64,000 nucleotides of DNA from Steromphala cineraria (taxonomy: Eukaryota > Mollusca > Gastropoda > Trochida > Trochidae), in contig OU744735.1 in assembly GCA_916613615.1 (NCBI GenBank), positions 45,598,468 to 45,662,467 on the forward strand, given 5' to 3'. The position numbers were made by a program, and so were the translations under genes. A model generated the notes under the pieces. That model was not told the DNA's origin and searched no databases. It was given only the letters and a program-made list of their open reading frames with translations. Positions 37,301 to 52,300 of the stretch are shown one piece after another (position 1 is the stretch's first letter; each line of letters starts with the position of its first letter).

Positions 37301-40300
37301 CTCACATACTCACAATTCACCTCCCCCATGAAGTAACTGCCACTCCTCACATACTCACCATTCACCTCCCCCATGAAGTAACTGCCCCTCCTCACATACT
37401 CACCATTCACCTCCCCTTTGAAGTAACTGCCCCTCCTCACATACTCACCATTCACCTCCCCCATGAAGTAACTGCCACTCCTCACATACTCACCATTCAC
37501 CTCCCCCATGAAGTAACTGCCACTCCTCACATACTCACCATTCACCTCCCCCATGAAGAAACTGCCCCATCTCACATACTCACCATTCACCTCCCCCATG
37601 AAGTAACTGCCACTCCTCACATACTCACAATTCACCTTCCCCATGGATTAACTGCCACTCCTCACATACTCACTCTTCACCATCCCAATGAAGTAACTGC
37701 CCCTCCTCACATATTCACCATTCACCTCCCGCATGAAGTAACTGCCACTCCTCACATACTCACCATTCACCTCCCCATGAAGTAACTGCCACTCCTCACA
37801 TACTCACCATTCACCTCCCCCATGAAGTCACTGCCCCTCCTCACATACTCATCATTCACCTCCCCCATGAAGTAATTGCCCCTCCTCACATACTCACCAT
37901 TCACCTCCCCCATGAAGTAACTGCCACTCCTCACATACTCATCATTCACCTCCCTTTGAAGTAACTGCCCCTCCTCACATACTCACCATTCACCTCCCCC
38001 ATGAAGTAACTGCCGCTCCTCACATACTCACCATTCACCTCCCCCATGAAGTAACTGCCACTCCTCACATACTCACCATTCACCTCCCCCATGAAGTAAC
38101 TGCCCCATCTCACATACTCACCATTCACCTCCCCCATGAAGTAACTGCCACTCCTCACATACTCACCATTCACCTCCCCCATGAAGTAACTGCCACTCCT
38201 CACATACTCACCATTCACCTCCCCCATGAAGTAACTGCCACTCCTCACATACTCACCATTCACCTCCCCCATGAAGTAACTGCCACTCCTCACATATTCA
38301 CCATTCACCTCCCCCATGAAGTAACTGCCCCTCTTCACATACTCATCATTCACCTCCCCTTTGAAGTAACTGCCCCTCCTCACATACTCACATTCACCTC
38401 CCCTTTGAAGTAACTGCCACTCCTCACATACTCACCATTCACCTCCCCCATGAAGTAACTGCCACTCCTCACATACTCACCATTCACCTCCCCCATGAAG
38501 TAACTGCCCCTCCTCACATACTCACCATTCACCTCCCCCATGAAGTAACTGCCACTCCTCACATACTCACCATTCACCTCCCCCATGAAGTAATTGCCCC
38601 TCCTCACATACTCACCATTCACCTCCCCCATGAAGTAACTGCCCCTCCTCACATACTCATCATTCACCTCCCCTTTGAAGTAACTGCCCCTCCTCACATA
38701 CTCACCATTCACCTCCCCTTAAGCTTTGAAGTAACTGCCCCTCCTCACATACTCAACATTCATCTCCCGCATGAAGTAACTGCCACTCCTCACATACTCA
38801 CCATTCACCTCCCCCATGAAGTAACTGCCGCTCCTCACATACTCACCATTCACCTCCCCCATGAAGTAACTTCCCTTCCTCACACACTCACCATTCACCT
38901 CCCCTTTGAAGTAATTGCCCCTCCTCACATACTCACAATTCACCTCCCCCATGAAGTAACTGCCCCTCCTCACATACACACCATTAACCTCCCCTTTGAA
39001 GTAACTGCCCCTCCTGACATACTCATCATTCAACTCCCCTTTGAAGTAACTGCCCCTAATCACATACTCACCATTCACCTCCCCTTTGAAGTAACTGCCC
39101 CTCCTCACATACTCACCATTCACCTCCCCCATGAAGTAACTGCCACTCCTCACATACTCACCATTCACCTCCCCCATGAAGTAACTGCCCCATCTCACAT
39201 ACTCACCATTCACCTCCCCCATGAAGTAACTGCCACTCCTCACACACTCACCATTCACCTTCCCCATGGATTAACTGCCACTCCTCACATACTCACTCTT
39301 CACCATCCCCATGAAGTAACTGCCCCTCCTCACATACTCACCATTCACCTCCCCCATGAAGTAACTGCCACTCCTCACATACTCACCATTCACCTCCCCC
39401 ATGAAGTAACTGCCACTCCTCACATACTCACCATTCACCTCCCCCATAAAGTAACTGCCACTCCTCACATACTCACCATTCACCTCCCCCATGAAGTAAC
39501 TGCCCCTCCTCACATACTCATCATTCACCTCCCCCATGAAGTAATTGCCCCTCCTCACATACTCACCATTCACCTCCCCCATGAAGTAACTGCCACTCCT
39601 CACATACTCATCATTCACCTCCCCTTTGAAGTAACTGCCCCTCCTCACATACTCACCATTCACCTCCCCCATGAAGTAACTGCCGCTCCTCACATACTCA
39701 CCATTCACCTCCCCCATGAAGTAACTGCCACTCCTCACATACTCACCATTCACCTCCCCCATGAAGTAACTGCCCCATCTCACATACTCATCATTCACCT
39801 CCCCCATGAAGTAACTGCCACTCCTCACATACTCAACATTCACATCCCGCATGAAGTAACTGCCACTCCTCCCATACTCACCATTCACCTCCCCCATGAA
39901 GTAACTGCCACTCCTCATATACTCACCATTCACCTCCCCCATGAAGGAACTTCCCTTCCTAACATACTCACCATTCACCTCCCCTTTGAAGTAATTGCCC
40001 CTCCTCACATACTCACAATTCACCTCCCCCATGAAGTAACTGCCCCTCCTCACATACTCATCATTCACCTCCCCTTTGAAGTAACTGCCCCTCCTCACAT
40101 ACTCATCATTCACCTCCCCTTTGAAGTAACTGCCCCTCCTCACATACTCACCATTCACCTCCCCCATGAAGTAACTGCCACTCCTCACATACTCACCATT
40201 CACCTCCCCCATGAAGTAACTGCCACTCCTCACATACTCACCATTCACCTCCCCCATGAAGTAACTGCCCCATCTCACATACTCACCATTCACCTCCCCC

Positions 40301-43300
40301 ATGAAGTAACTGCCCCTCCTCACATACTCACCATTCACCTTCCCCATGGATTAACTGCCACTCCTCACATACTCACTCTTCACCATCCCCCATGAAGTAA
40401 CTGCCCCATCTCACATACTCACCATTCACCTCCCCCATGAAGTAACTGCCACTCCTCACATACTCACCATTCACCTTCCCCATGGATTAACTGCCACTCC
40501 TCACATACTCACTCTTCACCATCCCCATGAAGTAACTGCCCCTCCTCACATACTCACCATTCACCTCCCCCATGAAGTAACTGCCACTCCTCACATACTC
40601 ACCATTCACCTCCCCATGAAGTAACTGCCACTCCTCACATACTCACCATTCACCTCCCCCATGAAGTAACTGCCCCTCCTCACATACTCATCATTCACCT
40701 CCCCTTTGAAGTAACTGCCCCTCCTCACATACTCACCATTCACATCCCCCATGAAGTAACTGCCACTCCTCACATACTCACCATTCACCTCCCCCATGAA
40801 GTAACTGCCACTCCTCACATACTCACCATTCACCTCCCCCATGAAGAAACTGCCCCATCTCACATACTCACCATTCACCTCCCCCATGAAGTAACTGCCA
40901 CTCCTCACATACTCACAATTCACCTTCCCCATGGATTAACTGCCACTCCTCACATACTCACTCTTCACCATCCCAATGAAGTAACTGCCCCTCCTCACAT
41001 ATTCACCATTCACCTCCCGCATGAAGTAACTGCCACTCCTCACATACTCACCATTCACCTCCCCATGAAGTAACTGCCACTCCTCACATACTCACCATTC
41101 ACCTCCCCCATGAAGTCACTGCCCCTCCTCACATACTCATCATTCACCTCCCCCATGAAGTAATTGCCCCTCCTCACATACTCACCATTCACCTCCCCCA
41201 TGAAGTAACTGCCACTCCTCACATACTCATCATTCACCTCCCTTTGAAGTAACTGCCCCTCCTCACATACTCACCATTCACCTCCCCCATGAAGTAACTG
41301 CCGCTCCTCACATACTCACCATTCACCTCCCCCATGAAGTAACTGCCACTCCTCACATACTCACCATTCACCTCCCCCATGAAGTAACTGCCCCATCTCA
41401 CATACTCACCATTCACCTCCCCCATGAAGTAACTGCCACTCCTCACATACTCACCATTCACCTCCCCCATGAAGTAACTGCCACTCCTCACTTACTCACC
41501 ATTCACCTCCCCCATGAAGTAACTGCCACTCCTCACATACTCACCATTCACCTCCCCCATGAAGTAACTGCCACTCCTCACATATTCACCATTCACCTCC
41601 CCCATGAAGTAACTGCCCCTCTTCACATACTCATCATTCACCTCCCCTTTGAAGTAACTGCCCCTCCTCACATACTCACATTCACCTCCCCTTTGAAGTA
41701 ACTGCCACTCCTCACATACTCACCATTCACCTCCCCCATGAAGTAACTGCCACTCCTCACATACTCACCATTCACCTCCCCCATGAAGTAACTGCCCCTC
41801 CTCACATACTCACCATTCACCTCCCCCATGAAGTAACTGCCACTCCTCACATACTCACCATTCACCTCCCCCATGAAGTAACTGCCCCTCCTCACATACT
41901 CACCATTCACCTCCCCCATGAAGTAACTGCCCCTCCTCACATACTCATCATTCACCTCCCCTTTGAAGTAACTGCCCCTCCTCACATACTCACCATTCAC
42001 CTCCCCTTAAGCTTTGAAGTAACTGCCCCTCCTCACATACTCAACATTCATCTCCCGCATGAAGTAACTGCCACTCCTCACATACTCACCATTCACCTCC
42101 CCCATGAAGTAACTGCCGCTCCTCACATACTCACCATTCACCTCCCCCATGAAGTAACTTCCCTTCCTCACACACTCACCATTCACCTCCCCTTTGAAGT
42201 AATTGCCCCTCCTCACATACTCACAATTCACCTCCCCCATGAAGTAACTGCCTCTCCTCACATACACACCATTAACCTCCCCTTTGAAGTAACTGCCCCT
42301 CCTGACATACTCATCATTCAACTCCCCTTTGAAGTAACTGCCCCTAATCACATACTCACCATTCACCTCCCCTTTGAAGTAACTGCCCCTCCTCACATAC
42401 TCACCATTCACCTCCCCCATGAAGTAACTGCCACTCCTCACATACTCACCATTCACCTCCCCCATGAAGTAACTGCCCCATCTCACATACTCACCATTCA
42501 CCTCCCCCATGAAGTAACTGCCACTCCTCACACACTCACCATTCACCTTCCCCATGGATTAACTGCCACTCCTCACATACTCACTCTTCACCATCCCCAT
42601 GAAGTAACTGCCCCTCCTCACATACTCACCATTCACCTCCCCCATGAAGTAACTGCCACTCCTCACATACTCACCATTCACCTCCCCCATGAAGTAACTG
42701 CCACTCCTCACATACTCACCATTCACCTCCCCCATAAAGTAACTGCCACTCCTCACATACTCACAATTCACCTCCCCCATGAAGTAACTGCCCCTCCTCA
42801 CATACTCATCATTCACCTCCCCCATGAAGTAATTGCCCCTCCTCACATACTCACCATTCACCTCCCCCATGAAGTAACTGCCACTCCTCACATACTCATC
42901 ATTCACCTCCCCTTTGAAGTAACTGCCCCTCCTCACATACTCACCATTCACCTCCCCCATGAAGTAACTGCCGCTCCTCACATACTCACCATTCACCTCC
43001 CCCATGAAGTAACTGCCACTCCTCACATACTCACCATTCACCTCCCCCATGAAGTAACTGCCCCATCTCACATACTCACCATTCACCTCCCCCATGAAGT
43101 AACTGCCACTCCTCACATACTCAACATTCACCTCCCGCATGAAGTAACTGCCACTCCTCCCATACTCACCATTCACCTCCCCCATGAAGTAACTGCCACT
43201 CCTCATATACTCACCATTCACCTCCCCCATGAAGGAACTTCACTTCCTAACATACTCACCATTCACCTCCCCTTTGAAGTAATTGCCCCTCCTCACATAC

Positions 43301-46300
43301 TCACAATTCACCTCCCCCATGAAGTAACTGCCCCTCCTCACATACTCATCATTCACCTCCCCTTTGAAGTAACTGCCCCTCCTCACATACTCATCATTCA
43401 CCTCCCCTTTGAAGTAACTGCCCCTCCTCACATACTCACCATTCACCTCCCCCATGAAGTAACTGCCACTCCTCACATACTCACCATTCACCTCCCCCAT
43501 GAAGTAACTGCCACTCCTCACATACTCACCATTCACCTCCCCCATGAAGTAACTGCCCCATCTCACATACTCACCATTCACCTCCCCCATGAAGTAACTG
43601 CCCCTCCTCACATACTCACCATTCACCTTCCCCATGGATTAACTGCCACTCCTCACATACTCACTCTTCACCATCCCCCATGAAGTAACTGCCCCATCTC
43701 ACATACTCACCATTCACCTCCCCCATGAAGTAACTGCCACTCCTCACATACTCACCATTCACCTCCCCCATGAAGTAACTGCCACTCCTCACATACTCAC
43801 CATTCACCTTCCCCATGGATTAACTGCCACTCCTCACATACTCACCATTCACCTCCCCCATGAAGTAACTGCCCCTCCTCACATACTCATCATTCACCTC
43901 CCCTTTGAAGTAACTGCCCCTCCTCACAAACTCACCATTCACCTCCCCCATGAAGTAACTGCCGCTCCTCACATACTCACCATTCACCTCCCCCATGAAG
44001 TAACTGCCACTCCTCACATACTCACCATTCACCTCCCCCATGAAGTAACTGCCACTCCTCACATACTCACCATTCACCTCCCCCATGAAGTAACTGCCAC
44101 TCCTCACATACTCACCATTCACCTCCCCCATGAAGTAACTGCCACTCCTCACATACTCACCATTCACCTCCCCCATGAAGTAACTGCCCCTCTTCACATA
44201 CTCATCATTCACCTCCCCTTTGAAGTAACTGCCCCTCCTCACATACTCACATTCACCTCCCCTTTGAAGTAATTGCCCCTCCTCACATACTCACCATTCA
44301 CCTCCCCCATGAAGTAACTGCCACTCCTCACATACTCACCATTCACCTCCCCCATGAAGTAACTGCCCCTCCTCACATACTCACCATTCACCTCCCCATG
44401 AAGTAACTGCCACTCCTCACATACTCACCATTCACCTCCCCCATGAAGTAACTGCCCCTCCTCACATACTCATCATTCACCTCCCCAATGAAGTAATTGC
44501 CCCTCCTCACATACTCACCATTCACCTCCCCATGAAGTAACTGCCACTCCTCACATACTCACCATTCACCTCCCCCATGAAGTAACTGCCCCTCCTCACA
44601 TACTCATCATTCACCTCCCCCATGAAGTAACTGCCACTCCTCACATACTCATCATTCACCTCCCCTTTGAAGTAACTGCCCCTCCTCACAAACTCACCAT
44701 TCACCTCCCCCATGAAGTAACTGCCGCTCCTCACATACTCACCATTCACCTCCCCCATGAAGTAACTGCCACTCCTCACATACTCATCATTCACCTCCCC
44801 TTTGAAGTAACTGCCCCTCCTCACATACTCACCATTCACCTCCCCCATGAAGTAACTGCCGCTCCTCACATACTCACCATTCACCTCCCCCATGAAGTAA
44901 CTGCCACTCCTCACATACTCACCATTCACCTCCCCCATGAAGTAACTGCCCCATCTCACATACTCACCATTCACCTCCCCCATGAAGTAACTGCCACTCC
45001 TCACATACTCACCATTCACCTCCCCCATGAAGTAACTGCCCCTCTTCACATACTCATCATTCACCTCCCCTTTGAAGTAACTGCCCCTCCTCACATACTC
45101 ACATTCACCTCCCCTTTGAAGTAATTGCCCCTCCTCACATACTCACCATTCACCTCCCCCATGAAGTAACTGCCACTCCTCACATACTCACCATTCACCT
45201 CCCCCATGAAGTAACTGCCCCTCCTCACATACTCATCATTCACCTTCCCTTTGAAGTAACTGCCCCTCCTCACATACTCACCATTCACCTCCCCTTAAGC
45301 TTTGAAGTAACTGCCCCTCCTCACATACTCAACATTCACCTCCCGCATGAAGTAACTGCCACTCCTCACATACTCACCATTCACCTCCCCCATGAAGTAA
45401 CTGCCACTCCTCACATACTCACCATTCACCTCCCCCATAAAGTAACTGCCACTCCTCACATACTCACCATTCACCTCCCCCATGAAGTAACTGCCCCTCC
45501 TCACATACTCATCATTCACCTCCCCCATGAAGTAATTGCCCCTCCTCACATACTCACCATTCACCTCCCCCATGAAGTAACTGCCACTCCTCACATACTC
45601 ATCATTCACCTCCCCTTTGAAGTAACTGCCCCTCCTCACATACTCACCATTCACCTCCCCCATGAAGTAACTGCCGCTCCTCACATACTCACCATTCACC
45701 TCCCCCATGAAGTAACTGCCACTCCTCACATACTCACCATTCACCTTCCCCATGGATTAACTGCCACTCCTCACATACTCACTCTTCACCATCCCCATGA
45801 AGTAACTGCCCCTCCTCACATACTCACCATTCACCTCCCCCATGAAGTAACTGCCACTCCTCACATACTCACCATTCACCTCCCCATGAAGTAACTGCCA
45901 CTCCTCACATACTCACCATTCACCTCCCCCATGAAGTAACTGCCCCTCCTCACATACTCATCATTCACCTCCCCCATGAAGTAATTGCCCCTCCTCACAT
46001 ACTCACCATTCACCTCCCCCATGAAGTAACTGCCCCTCCTCACATACTCATCATTCACCTCCCCCATGAAGTAATTGTCCCTCCTCACATACTCACCATT
46101 CACCTCCCCCATGAAGTAACTGCCCCTCCTCACATACTCATCATTCACCTCCCCTTTGAAGTAACTGCCCCTCCTCACAAACTCACCATTCACCTCCCCC
46201 ATGAAGTAACTGCCGCTCCTCACATACTCACCATTCACCTCCCCCATGAAGTAACTGCCACTCCTCACATACTCACCATTCACCTCCCCCATGAAGTAAC

Positions 46301-49300
46301 TGCCACTCCTCACATACTCACCATTCACCTCCCCCATGAAGTAACTGCCACTCCTCACATACTCACCATTCACCTCCCCCATGAAGTAACTGCCACTCCT
46401 CACATACTCACCATTCACCTCCCCCATGAAGTAACTGCCCCTCTTCACATACTCATCATTCACCTCCCCTTTGAAGTAACTGCCCCTCCTCACATACTCA
46501 CATTCACCTCCCCTTTGAAGTAATTGCCCCTCCTCACATACTCACCATTCACCTCCCCCATGAAGTAACTGCCACTCCTCACATACTCACCATTCACCTC
46601 CCCCATGAAGTAACTGCCCCTCCTCACATACTCACCATTCACCTCCCCATGAAGTAACTGCCACTCCTCACATACTCACCATTCACCTCCCCCATGAAGT
46701 AACTGCCCCTCCTCACATACTCATCATTCACCTCCCCAATGAAGTAATTGCCCCTCCTCACATACTCACCATTCACCTCCCCATGAAGTAACTGCCACTC
46801 CTCACATACTCACCATTCACCTCCCCCATGAAGTAACTGCCCCTCCTCACATACTCATCATTCACCTCCCCCATGAAGTAACTGCCACTCCTCACATACT
46901 CATCATTCACCTCCCCTTTGAAGTAACTGCCCCTCCTCACAAACTCACCATTCACCTCCCCCATGAAGTAACTGCCGCTCCTCACATACTCACCATTCAC
47001 CTCCCCCATGAAGTAACTGCCACTCCTCACATACTCACCATTCACCTCCCCCATGAAGTAACTGCCCCATCTCACATACTCACCATTCACCTCCCCCATG
47101 AAGTAACTGCCACTCCTCACATACTCACCATTCACCTCCCCCATGAAGTAACTGCCACTCCTCACATACTCACCATTCACCTCCCCCATGAAGTAACTGC
47201 CACTCGTCACATACTCACCATTCACCTCCCCCATGAAGTAACTGCCACTCCTCACATACTCACCATTCACCTCCCCCATGAAGTAACTGCCCCTCTTCAC
47301 ATACTCATCATTCACCTCCCCTTTGAAGTAACTGCCCCTCCTCACATACTCACATTCACCTCCCCTTTGAAGTAATTGCCCCTCCTCACATACTCACCAT
47401 TCACCTCCCCCATGAAGTAACTGCCACTCCTCACATACTCACCATTCACCTCCCCCATGAAGTAACTGCCCCTCCTCACATACTCATCATTCACCTCCCC
47501 TTTGAAGTAACTGCCCCTCCTCACATACTCACCATTCACCTCCCCTTAAGCTTTGAAGTAACTGCCCCTCCTCACATACTCAACATTCACCTCCCGCATG
47601 AAGTAACTGCCACTCCTCACATACTCACCATTCACCTCCCCCATGAAGTAACTGCCACTCCTCACATACTCACCATTCACCTCCCCCATAAAGTAACTGC
47701 CACTCCTCACATACTCACCATTCACCTCCCCCATGAAGTAACTGCCCCTCCTCACATACTCATCATTCACCTCCCCCATGAAGTAATTGCCCCTCCTCAC
47801 ATACTCACCATTCACCTCCCCCATGAAGTAACTGCCACTCCTCACATACTCATCATTCACCTCCCCTTTGAAGTAACTGCCCCTCCTCACATACTCACCA
47901 TTCACCTCCCCCATGAAGTAACTGCCCCTCCTCACATACTCACCATTCACCTCCCCCATGAAGTAACTGCCACTCCTCACATACTCACCATTCACCTCCC
48001 CCATGAAGTAACTGCCCCATCTCACATACTCACCATTCACCTCCCCCATGAAGTAACTGCCACTCCTCACATACTCAACATTCACCTCCCGCATGAAGTA
48101 ACTGCCACTCCTCCCATACTCACCATTCACCTCCCCCATGAAGTAACTGCCACTCCTCATATACTCACCATTCACCTCCCCCATGAAGGAACTTCCCTTC
48201 CTAACATACTCACCATTCACCTCCCCTTTGAAGTAATTGCCCCTCCTCACAAACTCACAATTCACCTCCCCCATGAAGTAACTGCCCCTCCTCACATACT
48301 CATCATTCACCTCCCCTTTGAAGTAACTGCCCCTCCTCACATACTCATCATTCACCTCCCCTTTGAAGTAACTGCCCCTCCTCACATACTCACCATTCAC
48401 CTCCCCCATGAAGTAACTGCCACTCCTCACATACTCACCATTCACCTCCCCCATGAAGTAACTGCCACTCCTCACATACTCACCATTCACCTCCCCCATG
48501 AAGTAACTGCCCCATCTCACATACTCACCATTCACCTCCCCCATGAAGTAACTGCCCCTCCTCACATACTCACCATTCACCTTCCCCATGGATTAACTGC
48601 CACTCCTCACATACTCACTCTTCACCATCCCCCATGAAGTAACTGCCCCATCTCACATACTCACCATTCACCTCCCCCATGAAGTAACTGCCACTCCTCA
48701 CATACTCACCATTCACCTTCCCCATGGATTAACTGCCACTCCTCACATACTCACTCTTCACCATCCCCATGAAGTAACTGCCCCTCCTCACATACTCACC
48801 ATTCACCTCCCCCATGAAGTAACTGCCACTCCTCACATACTCACCATTCACCTCCCCATGAAGTAACTGCCACTCCTCACATACTCACCATTCACCTCCC
48901 CCATGAAGTAACTGCCCCTCCTCATATACTCATCATTCACCTCCCCCATGAAGTAATTGCCCCTCCTCACATACTCACCATTCACCTCCCCCATGAAGTA
49001 ACTGCCCCTCCTCACATACTCATCATTCACCTCCCCTTTGAAGTAACTGCCCCTCCTCACAAACTCACCATTCACCTCCCCCATGAAGTAACTGCCGCTC
49101 CTCACATACTCACCATTCACCTCCCCCATGAAGTAACTGCCACTCCTCACATACTCACCATTCACCTCCCCCATGAAGTAACTGCCCCATCTCACATACT
49201 CACCATTCACCTCCCCCATGAAGTAACTGCCACTCCTCACATACTCACCATTCACCTCCCCCATGAAGTAACTGCCACTCCTCACATACTCACCATTCAC

Positions 49301-52300
49301 CTCCCCCATGAAGTAACTGCCACTCCTCACATACTCACCATTCACCTCCCCCATGAAGTAACTGCCACTCCTCACATACTCACCATTCACCTCCCCCATG
49401 AAGTAACTGCCCCTCTTCACATACTCATCATTCACCTCCCCTTTGAAGTAACTGCCCCTCCTCACATACTCACATTCACCTCCCCTTTGAAGTAATTGCC
49501 CCTCCTCACATACTCACCATTCACCTCCCCCATGAAGTAACTGCCACTCCTCACATACTCACCATTCACCTCCCCCATGAAGTAACTGCCCCTCCTCACA
49601 TACTCACCATTCACCTCCCCATGAAGTAACTGCCACTCCTCACATACTCACCATTCACCTCTCCCATGAAGTAACTGCCCCTCCTCACATACTCATCATT
49701 CACCTCCCCCATGAAGTAATTGCCCCTCCTCACATAGTCACCATTCACCTCCCCATGAAGTAACTGCCACTCCTCACATACTCACCATTCACCTCCCCCA
49801 TGAAGTAACTGCCCCTCCTCACATACTCATCATTCACCTCCCCCATGAAGTAATTGCCCCTCCTCACATACTCACCATTCACCTCCCCCATGAAGTAACT
49901 GCCACTCCTCACATACTCATCATTCACCTCCCCTTTGAAGTAACTGCCCCTCCTCACAAACTCACCATTCACCTCCCCCATGAAGTAACTGCCGCTCCTC
50001 ACATACTCACCATTCACCTCCCCCATGAAGTAACTGCCACTCCTCACATACTCACCATTCACCTCCCCCATGAAGTAACTGCCACTCGTCACATACTCAC
50101 CATTCACCTCCCCCATGAAGTAACTGCCACTCCTCACATACTCACCATTCACCTCCCCCATGAAGTAACTGCCCCTCTTCACATACTCATCATTCACCTC
50201 CCCTTTGAAGTAACTGCCCCTCCTCACATACTCACATTCACCTCCCCTTTGAAGTAATTGCCCCTCCTCACATACTCACCATTCACCTCCCCCATGAAGT
50301 AACTGCCACTCCTCACATACTCACCATTCACCTCCCCCATGAAGTAACTGCCCCTCCTCACATACTCATCATTCACCTCCCCTTTGAAGTAACTGCCCCT
50401 CCTCACATACTCACCATTCACCTCCCCTTAAGCTTTGAAGTAACTGCCCCTCCTCACATACTCAACATTCACCTCCCGCATGAAGTAACTGCCACTCCTC
50501 ACATACTCACCATTCACCTCCCCCATGAAGTTACTGCCACTCCTCACATACTCATCATTCAACTCCCCCATGAAGTAACTTCCCTTTCTCACATACTCAC
50601 CATTCACCTCCCCTTTGAAGTAACTGCCCCTCCTCACATACTCACCATTCACCTCCCCCATGAAGAAACTGCCCCTCCTCACATACTCATCATTCACCTC
50701 CCCATGAAGTAACTGCCACTCCTCACATACTCACCATTCATCTCCCCATGAAGTAACTGCCGCTCCTCACATACTCACCATTCACCTTCCCCATGGATTA
50801 ACTGCCACTCCTTACATACTCACTCTTCACCATCCCCATGAAGTAACTGCCCCTCCTCACATACTCACCATTCACCTCCCCCATGAAGTAACTGCCACTC
50901 CTCACATACTCACCATTCACCTCCCCATGAAGTAACTGCCACTCCTCACATACTCACCATTCACCTTCCCCATGAAGTAACTGCCCCTCCTCACATACTC
51001 ACCATTCACCTCCCCCATGAAGTAACTGCCCCTCCTCACATACTCACCATTCACCTCCCCCATGAAGTAACTGCCCCCATCTCACATACTCACCATTCAC
51101 CTCCCCCTTGAAGTAACTGCCACTCCTCACATACTCATCATTCACCTCCCCCATGAAGTAACTGCCACTCCTCACATACTCACCATTCACCTCCCCTTTG
51201 AAGTAACTGCCCCATCTCACATACTCATCATTCACCTCCCCCATGAAGTAACTGCCACTCCTCACATACTCACCATTCACCTCCCCCATGAAGTAACTGC
51301 CCCATCTCACATACTCACCATTCACCTCCCCCATGAAGTAACTGCCCCTCCTCACATACTCACCATTCACCTTCCCCATGGATTAACTGCCACTCCTCAC
51401 ATACTCACTCTTCACCATCCCCCATGAAGTAACTGCCCCATCTCACATACTCACCATTCACCTCCCCCATGAAGTAACTGCCACTCCTCACATACTCACC
51501 ATTCACCTTCCCCATGGATTAACTGCCACTCCTCACATACTCACTCTTCACCATCCCCATGAAGTAACTGCCCCTCCTCACATACTCACCATTCACCTCC
51601 CCCATGAAGTAACTGCCACTCCTCACATACTCACCATTCACCTCCCCCATGAAGTAACTGCCCCTCCTCACATACTCATCATTCACCTCCCCCATGAAGT
51701 AATTGCCCCTCCTCACATACTCACCATTCACCTCCCCCATGAAGTAACTGCCCCTCCTCACATACTCATCATTCACCTCCCCTTTGAAGTAACTGCCCCT
51801 CCTCACAAACTCACCATTCACCTCCCCCATGAAGTAACTGCCGCTCCTCACATACTCACCATTCACCTCCCCCATGAAGTAACTGCCACTCCTCACATAC
51901 TCACCATTCACCTCCCCCATGAAGTAACTGCCCCATCTCACATACTCACCATTCACCTCCCCCATGAAGTAACTGCCACTCCTCACATACTCACCATTCA
52001 CCTCCCCCATGAAGTAACTGCCACTCCTCACATACTCACCATTCACCTCCCCCATGAAGTAACTGCCACTCCTCACATACTCACCATTCACCTCCCCCAT
52101 GAAGTAACTGCCACTCCTCACATACTCACCATTCACCTCCCCCATGAAGTAACTGCCCCTCTTCACATACTCATCATTCACCTCCCCTTTGAAGTAACTG
52201 CCCCTCCTCACATACTCACATTCACCTCCCCTTTGAAGTAATTGCCCCTCCTCACATACTCACCATTCACCTCCCCCATGAAGTAACTGCCACTCCTCAC